The notes beneath the pieces were generated by a model. That model was not told where the DNA came from, did no database searches, and worked only from the letters and a program-made list of their open reading frames with translations. Below are positions 11,005 to 20,300 of a stretch of 64,000 bases of DNA, in pieces. Position 1 is the first letter of the stretch. Each line of letters starts with the position of its first letter. Made by a program: the position numbers and the translations under genes. Source of the DNA: Pyronema omphalodes (Eukaryota; Ascomycota; Pezizomycetes; Pezizales; Pyronemataceae); assembly GCA_024516155.1 (NCBI GenBank), contig JAJJXM010000108.1:31316-95315 (forward strand). Reading direction: 5' to 3'.

Positions 11005-12619
11005 TTACGTTCCATCGAATAATTATTCAACCAACACGCATGAACCCCACCGGTTCTGCTGGGACCTACGCCTTAAAACAAGCCCTGGAAACGCACACCC
11101 TAAACGAAACCTTCGGGATTTCCGACCGATTCGCTGGCGCAGTGCGAAGAACCATCCGAAGAGCAGAAAATCACTGCTACCTTGTGGTCCGCTGGGAACT
11201 CCAGGACTGCACTTACCAGGAGCACGTCCGCCACACCATCAGACTCAAGCCAATCCTCCGAGCCCGCCAGAATGCACGTTAAACTTATCGACGAAGGACA
11301 CTGGCAGCAAATTGTGAACGCTGCCTCCATGACCCAGTTCCCTGACGGCCATGAACCGCTTACTTTCACCAAACAACTCGCGCAATCCATCCTAGACGCT
11401 CAAGACCACCCCACGGGCTATCTCTTAAACGACCTCGCGGAAACCCCCGGCTCCCGTAACAGCACTCGGGTCTCCAGCCCTGTCGCCTCCCGCGCTCCGG
11501 AAGCTCCCACCCCTGCCCCCATTCCCCCTGTCGTTATCCAGACTGGCTCCGTCCAGGTTTATCCAAATGGCCCAGAAACAGTGCCGCGATCCGCCACACC
11601 CCCTACCACAGCCGCAGCCGCAGCCCCCGCCCCCGCTATAATCGCACCAATTCCAAGACCCCCCCCCGCGAGATCCCGAAATCCTCCTAACCCCGGAGGA
11701 ACAAGCAGATACGAATGAAATTCACTACTACGAGAAGGAGCTCACCCGCCAGCGTGAACTCATCAACGCGCTACTCGCCTCCCCTGGCATCCGCGTGACC
11801 GGAGACAAAATCTCGGATCCGCCAACCTTCGACGGGTCCAACAGGGAGGACCTCCGCCGCTTTGTCTCCTTGCTTCGCATCAAGTTGGTGAGCGACGAAC
11901 TACGCTTCCCAACCCCTCACAAACGGATTTCTTATGCCATGGGCCGCCTCCGCGGACGCGCCTTGGATCAGATTCTTCCTTATATCAAGGGAAATGGCAA
12001 CCGCTGGGCCCTCAACGACGTCGAGGACGTCATTAAAATCTTACAGCGTACCTTTGGAGACCCGGACGAGCGCGCAACGGCTCGTTTCAAACTACAAAAT
12101 CTCCGACAAAACAACCGCGAATTTTCGGACTATTATGCAGAGTTCTCCCGCCTAGTCGCAGAGTTAGGCTGGGACGAAGCCGCCACCATGGATGCCCTGC
12201 GTAACGGCCTGTCCCTCGACTTGCACGAAAAGTTGGTTGGCGCCCCGCCCACCACCACGATGCACGAATTTGTTGACCAGTGCGAAAAATTGGACTCCCA
12301 ATTGAGAGCACTTGAGAACCTCCGCAAGCTGCGTACCAACCGCGGCCAAGTTAAACCCACTACCGGCGCCACCCCCGCCACCAGCCGCCCCACCCCCGCT
12401 ACCCAAGCCACCACCGCCTCCTTCAGCAAGCAAACCCCTGCCCAGGGACCCCGTCAGAAACTGTCGGCACAGGAGCGCGTGACCCGCCCGTCAGAAGGAC
12501 GTTGCCTCTACTGCGGTGGCCTCGGCCACATGGCTGCGTCGTGCCCCGCCAAGACGAATATTAAAGTGGCCAGTGTGGAATTATTGGATAATGAAGAAGA
12601 GGTGTCGGGAAAAGAATAA
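11005..12619 (+). pseudogene. G1 gag (capsid and zinc knuckle), one probable frameshift
   Basis: A small leader ORF (11040-11282, MNPTGSAG...) overlaps the ATG at 11271 that opens MHVKLIDEGHWQQ. That frame runs to a TGA at 11716-11718. The capsid frame is different; it is open from before 11700 (PEEQADTNEIHYYEKEL) to the TAA at 12617. The two frames meet at a run of nine Cs near 11660, a likely indel site. The capsid part has FDGSNREDLRRFVSLL and LRNGLSLDLHEKL, typical of Retrotrans_gag, then one CCHC knuckle CLYCGGLGHMAASC. It would form the particle and bind the RNA. Confidence 0.85.
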
Positions 12620-12650
12620 ACCAGCTGCAAGAAGATGGCTCTGCCGCTGG
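12607..12650 (+). promoter_or_regulatory. Probable programmed -1 frameshift signal between G1 gag and pol
   Basis: The last gag codons read TCG GGA AAA GAA TAA, placing the canonical slippery heptamer G GGA AAA at 12607-12613. Slipping back one base enters the frame that reads Arg-Ile-Asn-Gln-Leu-Gln-Glu-Asp and carries the protease. Seven bases later CCAGC (12621-12625) can pair with GCTGG (12646-12650), with further pairing GCA/TGC inside. Slippery site, spacer and stem are those expected of a -1 signal. Confidence 0.7.
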
Positions 12651-13069
12651 TGGGGAAATTATTGCTGATACATTGCTATTATCGGGCGCAAGTTTTACTG
12701 GAAAGTTAGAATGCAAACACCTTGTTCTCTCTTGCTCCTTGTTTTCCAATAACCGCTCCGTGAAAACAGTAGCGCTCGTTGACTGCGGCGCCACTGGTAT
12801 CGCCTTTGTTGACCGCAATTTCGCCCGCCATCACAAACTCCCCTAACCCCCCTATCCACCGCCCGAACGGTCGAAGTTATCGACGGCTGCCCCATATCCG
12901 CAGGAAAAATCACACACCTTGCCCAAGTAGAGTGTACCATCAATGGTCACTCGGAAACCCTTCCCATGTTCGTTACCAAGTTGGGTCACTACCCGGTGGT
13001 GTTGGGCATCCCCTGGTTGAAGAAACACGACGTCACAATAAGCTTCAGTTCTAACACTGTAAGCTTCGA
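12620..13069 (+). pseudogene. G1 aspartic protease region, interrupted by N1
   Basis: In the -1 frame after the slip site the protein reaches TVALVDCGATGIAF, the catalytic Asp turn of a retropepsin, here Asp-Cys-Gly rather than the usual Asp-Thr/Ser-Gly. A short C run at 12840-12843 appears one base short, giving a TAA at 12844. The next frame restores HLAQVECTINGHSETLP and VVLGIPWLKKHDV. N1 is inserted after TGTAAGCTTCGA (13058-13069) and the frame resumes at 15064. Confidence 0.82.
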
Positions 13070-13268
13070 ACACCACACGGCAACGGCGACCCCCCCCCCC
13101 TGCATTCTCAACAACGAGCACCGAAACCCCCGGTTTTCTCATCGGATTCGGATTCGCAGCACTCTGTTACGTTATTCTCTGAATTTTCAGGGAATTCTAC
13201 GTTGTTTTTGTTGACTTTTGTCGCAAAATCAGAGTTGTCACGAGTTTTGGCTTACCCCACCTCACGAA

Positions 13269-14723
13269 ATGTCGCCAAAACAACGACAGAACAACGCCCG
13301 ACGATCGAAACAGTCCGAAAACGCGTACAATGTTCTAGCCGACCTTCCTCATGATGGATCTACTCCTACTCTGGATGGAAGAGATGGAAAAGTTGATGAA
13401 GTTGATGGAAACTTCGCTGGAAAGCCCTTCCAGAGCGTGGTCTTGGCACGATCACCAGTTCCTTCGGCTTCAACATCGCAGCAACAGGCGACAACTGAAC
13501 ACAGCCGGTTTAGTGACTACCGTCGCATGATGGTATCTGCAATTAATAAGGCAGTCGCAGTTGACGACAACTATGTCACCCTAGATCAACTGTTTATAGA
13601 CAACTACGCCGGACTCACTGGAGCCAGCTTCCTGGGGATACAACAGATCCACCAGGACACACAGCGACGCTTCAATACCCTCGATGACACCATACGCAAC
13701 AACAGCGATGAGATGCGCCTCAGATTCGACGTCATGATGACGAAATTCAACATTCTGATCGGCGAAAACACGAAGCTGCGCGCAGCCTACGACTCTACAC
13801 AGGCAGAAACAGCAGCTCTCAAGGCTGCTGTGGACGCCCTGACGAGGAAAATCGACGAACAGCAACAAGTCATTTCGGCACCCCCCTCACCGAACCTCAC
13901 GGCCTCTTCCTCAGCGATGGAAGAGATGACTATGCAACTGTCCGTCGTCCAACATGACATTCAGGATGTCCTGGACGCTGTTCGCAACCCTCCTGGCAAG
14001 AGAAAGCGAAGGGGAAGCGACCAGAACACCGAACCCACCTCACCGACAAACAGAACACCGGTGAACCACAAACCGAGAGCGGCATCACCGGTGCGAAGCC
14101 TGATGCACTCAAAACATGCGACTACCGCCGCCCAGGACAAGCTTGATGCCCTCAAGCCTATGTCCCCCCTACCTCTCCTCGCGATCACGTCAACCGATGC
14201 GACACCGGAACCTCACCTTGACAGTCCATCTGCTCAGGACACACCTCTACCCGACGCCCCAAGCACTGCCCCTGCTGAGACGAACGGATGGAAGACTGTG
14301 GAGGCGAAGGCTGCACAGAGGAAGAAGCAGAAAGCGAAGGAGACGACACCTACGGCAGCGCCACCCAGCAAGACCCCTACAACAAAGAATGGTGGACGGG
14401 GAAAGAACACCCACCAACCCAGAACGACAACACCCTCTGCAAAGAAGACTTGGGCAGAAGTCGTCAAGAGCGGAGGCATCAACGTCCAGATTGTGCTTGG
14501 GAATGGCAATCTTGGACTGACAACACCACCGACAAGAAGGGGAGAGAGGCGAGGGGGAGCAGCGAGGAGGCTGAGGAAGAAGGAAGGAGAAGGGGAGAGA
14601 GGGGAGGAGAAGAGGGGCAGGGCGGGCCCGGGTGTCTCAAAGGGCAAAGAGTCAGGAGACACCGGCGGAGGAGGGGAGAGAGGAGAGGAGAGTGGAGGCA
14701 CGGGTGGCCCGGCGGCTGTTTAA
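13269..14723 (+). CDS. N1 ORF: 484-aa coiled-coil protein of the N element
   Basis: I do not recognise the family. The first ATG gives MSPKQRQNNARRSKQSENAY; a frame without ATG extends 17 codons upstream. Residues about 75-165 form a variable central part. About 165-205 is heptad-like (ENTKLRAAYDSTQAETAALK), probably a coiled coil. GKRKRRGSD near 243 looks like a nuclear localisation signal. A Pro/Thr-rich region and TWAEVVKSGG follow, and the C-terminus is very rich in Arg, Glu and Gly. No CCHC knuckle, RT or nuclease motif is visible. By position and size it could be an ORF1-like RNA chaperone, as in half-LINE elements such as HAL1 of mammals. Function is inference. Confidence 0.85.
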   Translation: MSPKQRQNNARRSKQSENAYNVLADLPHDGSTPTLDGRDGKVDEVDGNFAGKPFQSVVLARSPVPSASTSQQQATTEHSRFSDYRRMMVSAINKAVAVDDNYVTLDQLFIDNYAGLTGASFLGIQQIHQDTQRRFNTLDDTIRNNSDEMRLRFDVMMTKFNILIGENTKLRAAYDSTQAETAALKAAVDALTRKIDEQQQVISAPPSPNLTASSSAMEEMTMQLSVVQHDIQDVLDAVRNPPGKRKRRGSDQNTEPTSPTNRTPVNHKPRAASPVRSLMHSKHATTAAQDKLDALKPMSPLPLLAITSTDATPEPHLDSPSAQDTPLPDAPSTAPAETNGWKTVEAKAAQRKKQKAKETTPTAAPPSKTPTTKNGGRGKNTHQPRTTTPSAKKTWAEVVKSGGINVQIVLGNGNLGLTTPPTRRGERRGGAARRLRKKEGEGERGEEKRGRAGPGVSKGKESGDTGGGGERGEESGGTGGPAAV

Positions 14724-15063
14724 CTTTGCTTTGGTTTTGTTTTTGCTTTGTGGAGGAAATACAGGAGGAAAAATGGTTAAAAATGGGAGGGGAAGGGAGG
14801 AGGAAAGAGAGGAGCCCGGCGAGGCGGCCTCTGTGCAAGCAGGGCACTTGGAACATCAGACGCGCTTGGACAAGAAACCCCGTAGTATACAGTGGGGACA
14901 GACCCCACAACCACAACGATCAAGAGGAGGAGACTGGTAGAGGTGGAGACTGGGTTTTTGCTTTTACATTTCTTTCTTCATCTCTTTTGTATTTATCTGT
15001 CCCTTGTCATAACCTTCGGGTTGCAAACAAGTAATGAGAGAACAAACAAACAAACAAACAAAC
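14724..15063 (+). other. N1 3' region: family 1 tail with hairpins
   Basis: After the stop come the shared GGAGGAAATACAGG module, a hairpin GTGGGG/CCCCAC around ACAGA (near 14892), and the terminal hairpin (near 15003-15031) with outer stem CTTGT/ACAAG, inner stem AACC/GGTT and loop TTCG. AAAC repeats finish it. From the module onwards it matches the LINE A 3' end almost base for base. Confidence 0.85.
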
Positions 15064-15167
15064 TGTAAGCTTCGACTCCCAATACTGCCTGAGGAACTGC
15101 ACCCCGTTGCCTGTAAGCACAACCGGTGTCGAGGTCCTGGACTCGAGGCCCCCTCCCGCTGTCCACG
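15064..15167 (+). pseudogene. G1 pol linker between N1 and LINE A
   Basis: Continues the G1 frame after N1 (VSFDSQYCLRNCTPLP ... VLDSRPPPAVH). It ends with TCCCGCTGTCCACG (15154-15167), the target into which LINE A and later N2 went. The frame resumes at 23961. Confidence 0.85.
15154..15167. repeat. Target duplication TCCCGCTGTCCACG, copy 1 of 3
   Basis: The same 14 bases occur at 15154-15167, 21966-21979 and 23961-23974. They bracket LINE A (copies 1 and 2) and N2 (copies 2 and 3). Collapsing all three restores the G1 pol frame. Confidence 0.95.
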
Positions 15168-15609
15168 TCCATTCCACACCACACAGCAACCGCTGACCCC
15201 CCCCTGCATTTGCGACGACAACAACAATTTCCCCGATTTTCGAATCGGCAATCGATTTCTTACCTCGGAATTACCCCGAATCTCGATTTTCGGAACCCAG
15301 CTACCGTTTACCGTTGAGATTCAGCGGAAAAAACGCGATTCTTGGACCTCCGGGCCGGATTCCGGGCACTTTCATCAACGCCGCTCCACCACCCGCCCCC
15401 CAATCATCAAACCGACCTTATTTTCGGTTTCGGCATACCGAAATCCCCCCCCCCCCCAAATCCCCCCCCCACCAGCAGCACTGGTTGTGGTGATCCCCCA
15501 AATTTTCCCCCCTCCGGACCCCTTTCCTCGCGAGAAATTTTCGTGCTCGCTTAGCAAGAGCCTCCTCACGTGACTCTTCGCCATCGCTTACCTCACCACC
15601 GGTTAAGCG
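15168..15609 (+). promoter_or_regulatory. LINE A 5' untranslated region
   Basis: Begins TCCATTCC, not found in the other copies, then ACACCACACAGCAACCGC, a C run and TGCATTTGCG. The CACAC-GCAAC-GC-GACCCCCC-TGCATT pattern is shared with N elements. An inverted repeat TTCGGT/ACCGAA lies near 15424-15441. The last bases AGCGATGGACGC hold the ORF1 ATG. It presumably contains the internal promoter; no TATA box is evident. Confidence 0.6.
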
Positions 15610-17316
15610 ATGGACGCTAACGCACCCATCCCCGCCACGCCCTCGCGTATGCAGGTACCCGAGAATATTTTTAGCCCCGACGAGCTTTCCCAGATCAACG
15701 CCCCGCACGCGGGCTCCTCCGCCATCGCGACCTCTAAGAAATCAACGACCGCCTCAAAAGTCACCAAACCCCCCGCCAAAAAATCCGCCTCTAGACGTGA
15801 CCTCGACCTCCTCCGCAAAAATGTCACCCGACCGAAAACAAACACCCACGTGAACCTCGATGGGACCCCCATCGAAACAATGCCGACCGCCATGGACACT
15901 GACAGCTGCCCCGACACCGACTCCGAATCCGACTCTGACCTGAACCTCAACGACAGCCAGCACGCAATAACTGCCTCCGACGTCAACCCCAACCCCCAGC
16001 CTCAGCCCGACAACGACCTCCTCTCAGCCATCGCCACCATGATTTCGAAAAACACCAACGACGCGCTCCGACCTATTGTCCATTCCATCGCCACCATCAA
16101 CAAAAGACTCGACAAAATCACAAAACCCAGCCCGCCCCCTCCGACACAGCCCCAACGTCAACCCCACCCCGAACAATCGACCACCGCCAACTCACCCCCC
16201 GACGACCTCCAATACTGGAAAGAACGATGCCGACTCCTGGAAAACGCCCTTCGCCACCACAACATCGCCATACCGACCTCCACCACTACTCGCCGCCACA
16301 ACCCCCCCACGACCACTCACCAGCCGTGGACCTCCGGCACAACCGTCGCTGACCTCTCCTTCCCCGCCCACGCCCCCAAAAGCAACCCCCCCGTAAAACC
16401 GCACCCCCGACGCCAACGCACCCGCCCCCAGGAAATCAACCTGCCCTGCCTCAACCCTGCGGAAATCGACGTCAATACCAAAGCCCAACTGGGAAGGGCG
16501 ATCAACGCTGCACTCACCCAGGCACAGGCGCCGCCCCACATGGCTGTCGCCACGATCAGACAAGCCTCATCAGGAAACCTCATCGTGACCATGACAGACG
16601 GCACCACTGAATCCGAGCTGACCAAGAACCTAGGGACCATTCACACAGCGACGCAACAAGTCAACACCTCCATCGCCGCACCCCGCCTGAACGAGCGGTG
16701 GTATAAGCTCGCAGTCCACGGAATCCCCACGAGCCAATACCCCGACTCCCCCGACGGAATGCGCCTCCTCCAAGAGGAGATCGAACGCAGCAACGGACAT
16801 GTCACCCTGGCGCAACCCCCCCGATATATGACGACCGCGGAGAAACGTGTGGGCAAGGAAGCATCCAGTGTGGTTATTGCGGTACGTACCGCCGAAGAGC
16901 TCGCACTCCTGAAGCGCAAACGAGTCATGGTACTCTTCGAGCCCCGAAGAGTCACCGAGTACCACTCTGCCCGACAGACCGACCAGTGTCGGCGCTGCTT
17001 GCTCTTTGGCCACCACTACACCAAGTGCACTGGACCGCAAGGCCCCACCTGCGGAATCTGCGGCCAGAACCACCCCACAGACGACCACGCCTGCAGCGAC
17101 TGCCCCCAAAGCAAAGGTAAGAGCTGTGAACACACTAGATACCATTGCAAAAACTGCGCGGACGCCAACCTCCCCGACCTCGACCACCCAGGCTTCAGCA
17201 AGCAATGCCCCGTACGCATCCGCATATTCAAAGAAGCCTGGACAGCGTCACAAAACCCCGCCGCCGCCCCACCCAACCCCGCCGACAGAGACACTGAGAT
17301 GAACGCCCATGTCTAG
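15610..17316 (+). CDS. LINE A ORF1: gag-like RNA-binding protein with CCHC knuckles (568 aa)
   Basis: The acidic and Pro/Thr-rich N-terminus starts MDANAPIPATPSRMQ. A short helical stretch (DLQYWKERCRLLENALRHHN, about 200-220) may be a coiled coil. The conserved block RLNERWYKLAVHGIP lies near 360. Knuckles run from residue 460: CRRCLLFGHHYTKC, CGICGQNHPTDDHAC and the CEHTRYHCKNC group. Tad-type ORF1 proteins bind the element RNA and form the particle with ORF2. The stop TAG lies inside ATGTCTAG, where the ATG starts ORF2, an 8-base overlap also seen in LINEs B, C, D and F. Confidence 0.93.
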   Translation: MDANAPIPATPSRMQVPENIFSPDELSQINAPHAGSSAIATSKKSTTASKVTKPPAKKSASRRDLDLLRKNVTRPKTNTHVNLDGTPIETMPTAMDTDSCPDTDSESDSDLNLNDSQHAITASDVNPNPQPQPDNDLLSAIATMISKNTNDALRPIVHSIATINKRLDKITKPSPPPPTQPQRQPHPEQSTTANSPPDDLQYWKERCRLLENALRHHNIAIPTSTTTRRHNPPTTTHQPWTSGTTVADLSFPAHAPKSNPPVKPHPRRQRTRPQEINLPCLNPAEIDVNTKAQLGRAINAALTQAQAPPHMAVATIRQASSGNLIVTMTDGTTESELTKNLGTIHTATQQVNTSIAAPRLNERWYKLAVHGIPTSQYPDSPDGMRLLQEEIERSNGHVTLAQPPRYMTTAEKRVGKEASSVVIAVRTAEELALLKRKRVMVLFEPRRVTEYHSARQTDQCRRCLLFGHHYTKCTGPQGPTCGICGQNHPTDDHACSDCPQSKGKSCEHTRYHCKNCADANLPDLDHPGFSKQCPVRIRIFKEAWTASQNPAAAPPNPADRDTEMNAHV

Positions 17317-20300
17317 CTACAACAGACTGGCAGCAACCATACGGATCGTCTCCCACAACGTGAACCGACAACGAACAGCACTCGATGCGCTGCTGAATAG
17401 CGCACACAACACAGCCGACATAATCCTAATACAAGAAATCCACATAACCGACATAACATACGCCACCACACACCCATCTTTCACACTGGTCTTGCCACCG
17501 CGTGGAGATAGAACCACCAACAGAACAGCCGCCTACGTGACCAGGACAAACCCATACCTCAGGGTTTCTCAGCGCACCGATATATGCGCGGATCCTGACC
17601 TCCAGGTCCTTGAGGTAGGCACCGACTTAATTCCTTCTTTCTTTCTTTTTAATGTATACAACGAAAAACACCCCGAAAGCAATATTTATACCATCCCGAG
17701 AGCCCTCACCCCCCTCCCCCTCCCCCGCAGGTGCATCATCACAGGTGACCTCAACGCTCACCATGCCCTGTGGAACTCCTCCACACGTTCCCCCACCCGC
17801 GCCACCGAAATAGTTGACCTCATCGAACAACGAGACTGGACCCTCGTGTCCGTCCCTGACATTCCCACCCACTACTACAACCAAGGCCGCAGTTCTTCCG
17901 TCCTCGACCTGACCCTAGCATCGCCCCACATGGCAGAGGAAACAATCAACTGGGCAATTGACGACGACAACGCTACGGGATCTGACCATGAGGTCATACG
18001 TTTCGAAGTGCACACAACCCACCCAGACGCTGAAACAACCCCCCCAACAAACCGACTGAACTGGAAAAAGACGGACTGGGAGCTCTTCGCCGAAACCCTC
18101 CGTGCCTCGTGCTTCGCCCTCACACCATCATGGACACAATACCGCAACCACCCTACCACAGACAACCTCGATGCGTGGGCGGAGTCAATACGTGATGCCA
18201 TCCTTAATGCCGCGACTACGTCCACCCCCGTACTACAAGTGACCCCACAATCGAAGAGATGGTGGACCGCAGAAGTCACCGAGACGAGGAAAAAGATGAC
18301 CAAAGCAAGACGTAAGTGGAAACGCAAACGTGACGATAGATCCCACCTAAACTACAAACAACACCGAAACGAATACCACAGGACCATTCGAACGGCGAAA
18401 GATGCAAAGTGGAAGGAATATCTTTCCCAAGCCGAAGGACCCGATGTGTGGCAGGCGTTTAGGTACACCAACCCTCGGCGTGCTCAGCTAACACCAAACC
18501 TCCGCGCAATGATAAACGGCCAAGAAACAATCTGCAGCTCCTTCGACGCAAAGGTAGAGGCCTTCCAAAAGTTGTTTCCCCCGCCGCCGCCACCACCGCC
18601 TCCGTCCATCCTCCCCCCGCGCCGCGAGTTGCAGTGGACAACCTTTACACCGACAGAGGTAGAAACAGCGATATTCTCCTCCTCGCCGAAGAAGGCGCCC
18701 GGACCCGATGGGCTCACATTCGCCTGCCTACGCCAAGCATACCTCGCCATCCCCGAACACATGAACAACCTCTACGCCACATTAGGGACGGTAGGCTACC
18801 ATCCGCGATGCTGGCGCCAGGCCACCACAGTCATTATCGCCAAACCCAACAAGCCGGATTACAGCAATCCAAAGGCATACCGCCCAATTGCGCTCCTAAA
18901 CTGCCTTGGGAAGACCCTCGAAAAACTAATGGCCACTCGCCTAGGCACGATGGCAGACTCTCACGACTTACTACATAGAGACCAAATAGGTGGACGCCCG
19001 CAGAGATCAGCAATTGACGCGGCGATGGCGCTGGTGCACGACGTCGAGATTGGGAAATCTCACGGAATGCTAACCTCTGCCCTCTTCCTCGATGTTCGTG
19101 GAGCGTTTGACAACGTCTCTGCTGACCGCCTGCAACAAACATTACGACAGCTTGGGTGCCCGCGACCAGTAGTATCGTGGTGCCAGTCTTTCCTCGCAGA
19201 TCGCACGATCGCTCTAGCGTTCGATGGGCGAACTGACACGCAACGCCCAGTGCAAACAGGCATCCCACAAGGTTCCCCTGCATCCCCCATACTTTTCTTA
19301 TTATACCTCCGCCCACTATTCGACGAACTAGCACAGGTACACCCGTACGCCTGGACACCTAGCTACATTGACGACGTAGCGATCGTCGTCCAGGGACGCA
19401 CCAGAAAAGCGAACGCCCGCGCACTTGAGAACATCACGACAACAGCCTTTCGGTGGGCCGACGCAAACGCCGTTGCATTTGACGATGCCAAGTCAGAGCT
19501 CCTGCATTTCCACTGGGCACGCACCGATAGCATCACTGAGGAGGAAAAAGTTAAGTTACCAAACGGTACAGTTATCACACCGGGAACACAAGGAGGAGAG
19601 AAGGATGTGGTGCGGTGGATAGGCCTGTATTTAGATAGGAAACTTAACTTTAGAAAACATGTAGCTAGACGAGTAACCGCCGCGCAAAGAACTCTGAACG
19701 CACTGTGTAGGTTAGCACGGTACGAAACAGGTCTGTCCCCCGCTGCCACAAGACTAATCTACCAGGCGTGTGTCCAGTCGAGAGCAGACTACGGCGCAGA
19801 GATATGGTGGAAGCAACAAAAAGACCTTGCCCGCACCCTCCAGAATCAACAGAACACCGCCCTCCGCAGGATTCTCAACGCCTTCACCTCTACTCCGATC
19901 CTGGCCCTCCACAATGAATCCGCACTCCCTCCCGTCACAATACGTCTTGACAACCGCCAGCGGAAATACGCCCTGCGCACCCTCACCTTACCCGCTTCGC
20001 ACCCTATCATCACACGCTGCCCCGTCTCGTTTCCCGCCCCGAGTATCAATGATGCCTCCATCAACCCGGACACCGAGTACGACCACCCGTGGCACGTCCC
20101 AGGACAAGCCCCGTCCCGCCTCCTGCATGTCATCAGCACCCTCTCCCCGTGGGTCCAACCAAACGCCGAAATCGAGGACACCTCCCAAAACATCCCCGAC
20201 GACGACCTCGCCCCTACATTAACGATCGACATCTCCTCCTCCCCGAAGGCTGACGCTGCCGACGACCACCTCCTCCTCCTCCACGCCCTTCGCCAACGAT

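Larger units (their letters stand above)
9734..11427. repeat. Direct duplication, right copy (1694 bp)
   Basis: Partner of 1467-3160. It restores the continuous path LINE F ORF1 to G1 LTR to G1 gag, which continues unbroken beyond 11427. See the left copy for the shared content and differences. Confidence 0.9.
13070..15063 (+). mobile_element. N1: full-length N element with family 1 tail
   Basis: 1994 bp, flanked by TGTAAGCTTCGA (13058-13069 and 15064-15075). It opens ACACCACACGGCAACGGCGACC plus a C run, encodes one ORF, and ends with the AAAC tail of LINE A. There is no reverse transcriptase or endonuclease, so it must be moved by enzymes supplied in trans, most simply those of the family 1 LINEs. 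Confidence 0.92.

Noticed and set aside
13218..13268. Start of the N protein 17 codons upstream (reading SQNQS..HEFW)
   Set aside because: It would need a TTG start; the first ATG at 13269 gives the conserved 484-codon ORF. Use of the non-ATG start cannot be excluded.
14234..14701. Antisense open frame of about 155 codons repeated in all N copies
   Set aside because: It is a shadow of the Arg/Glu/Gly-rich end of the N ORF, with low-complexity Pro/Ser composition and no independent support.
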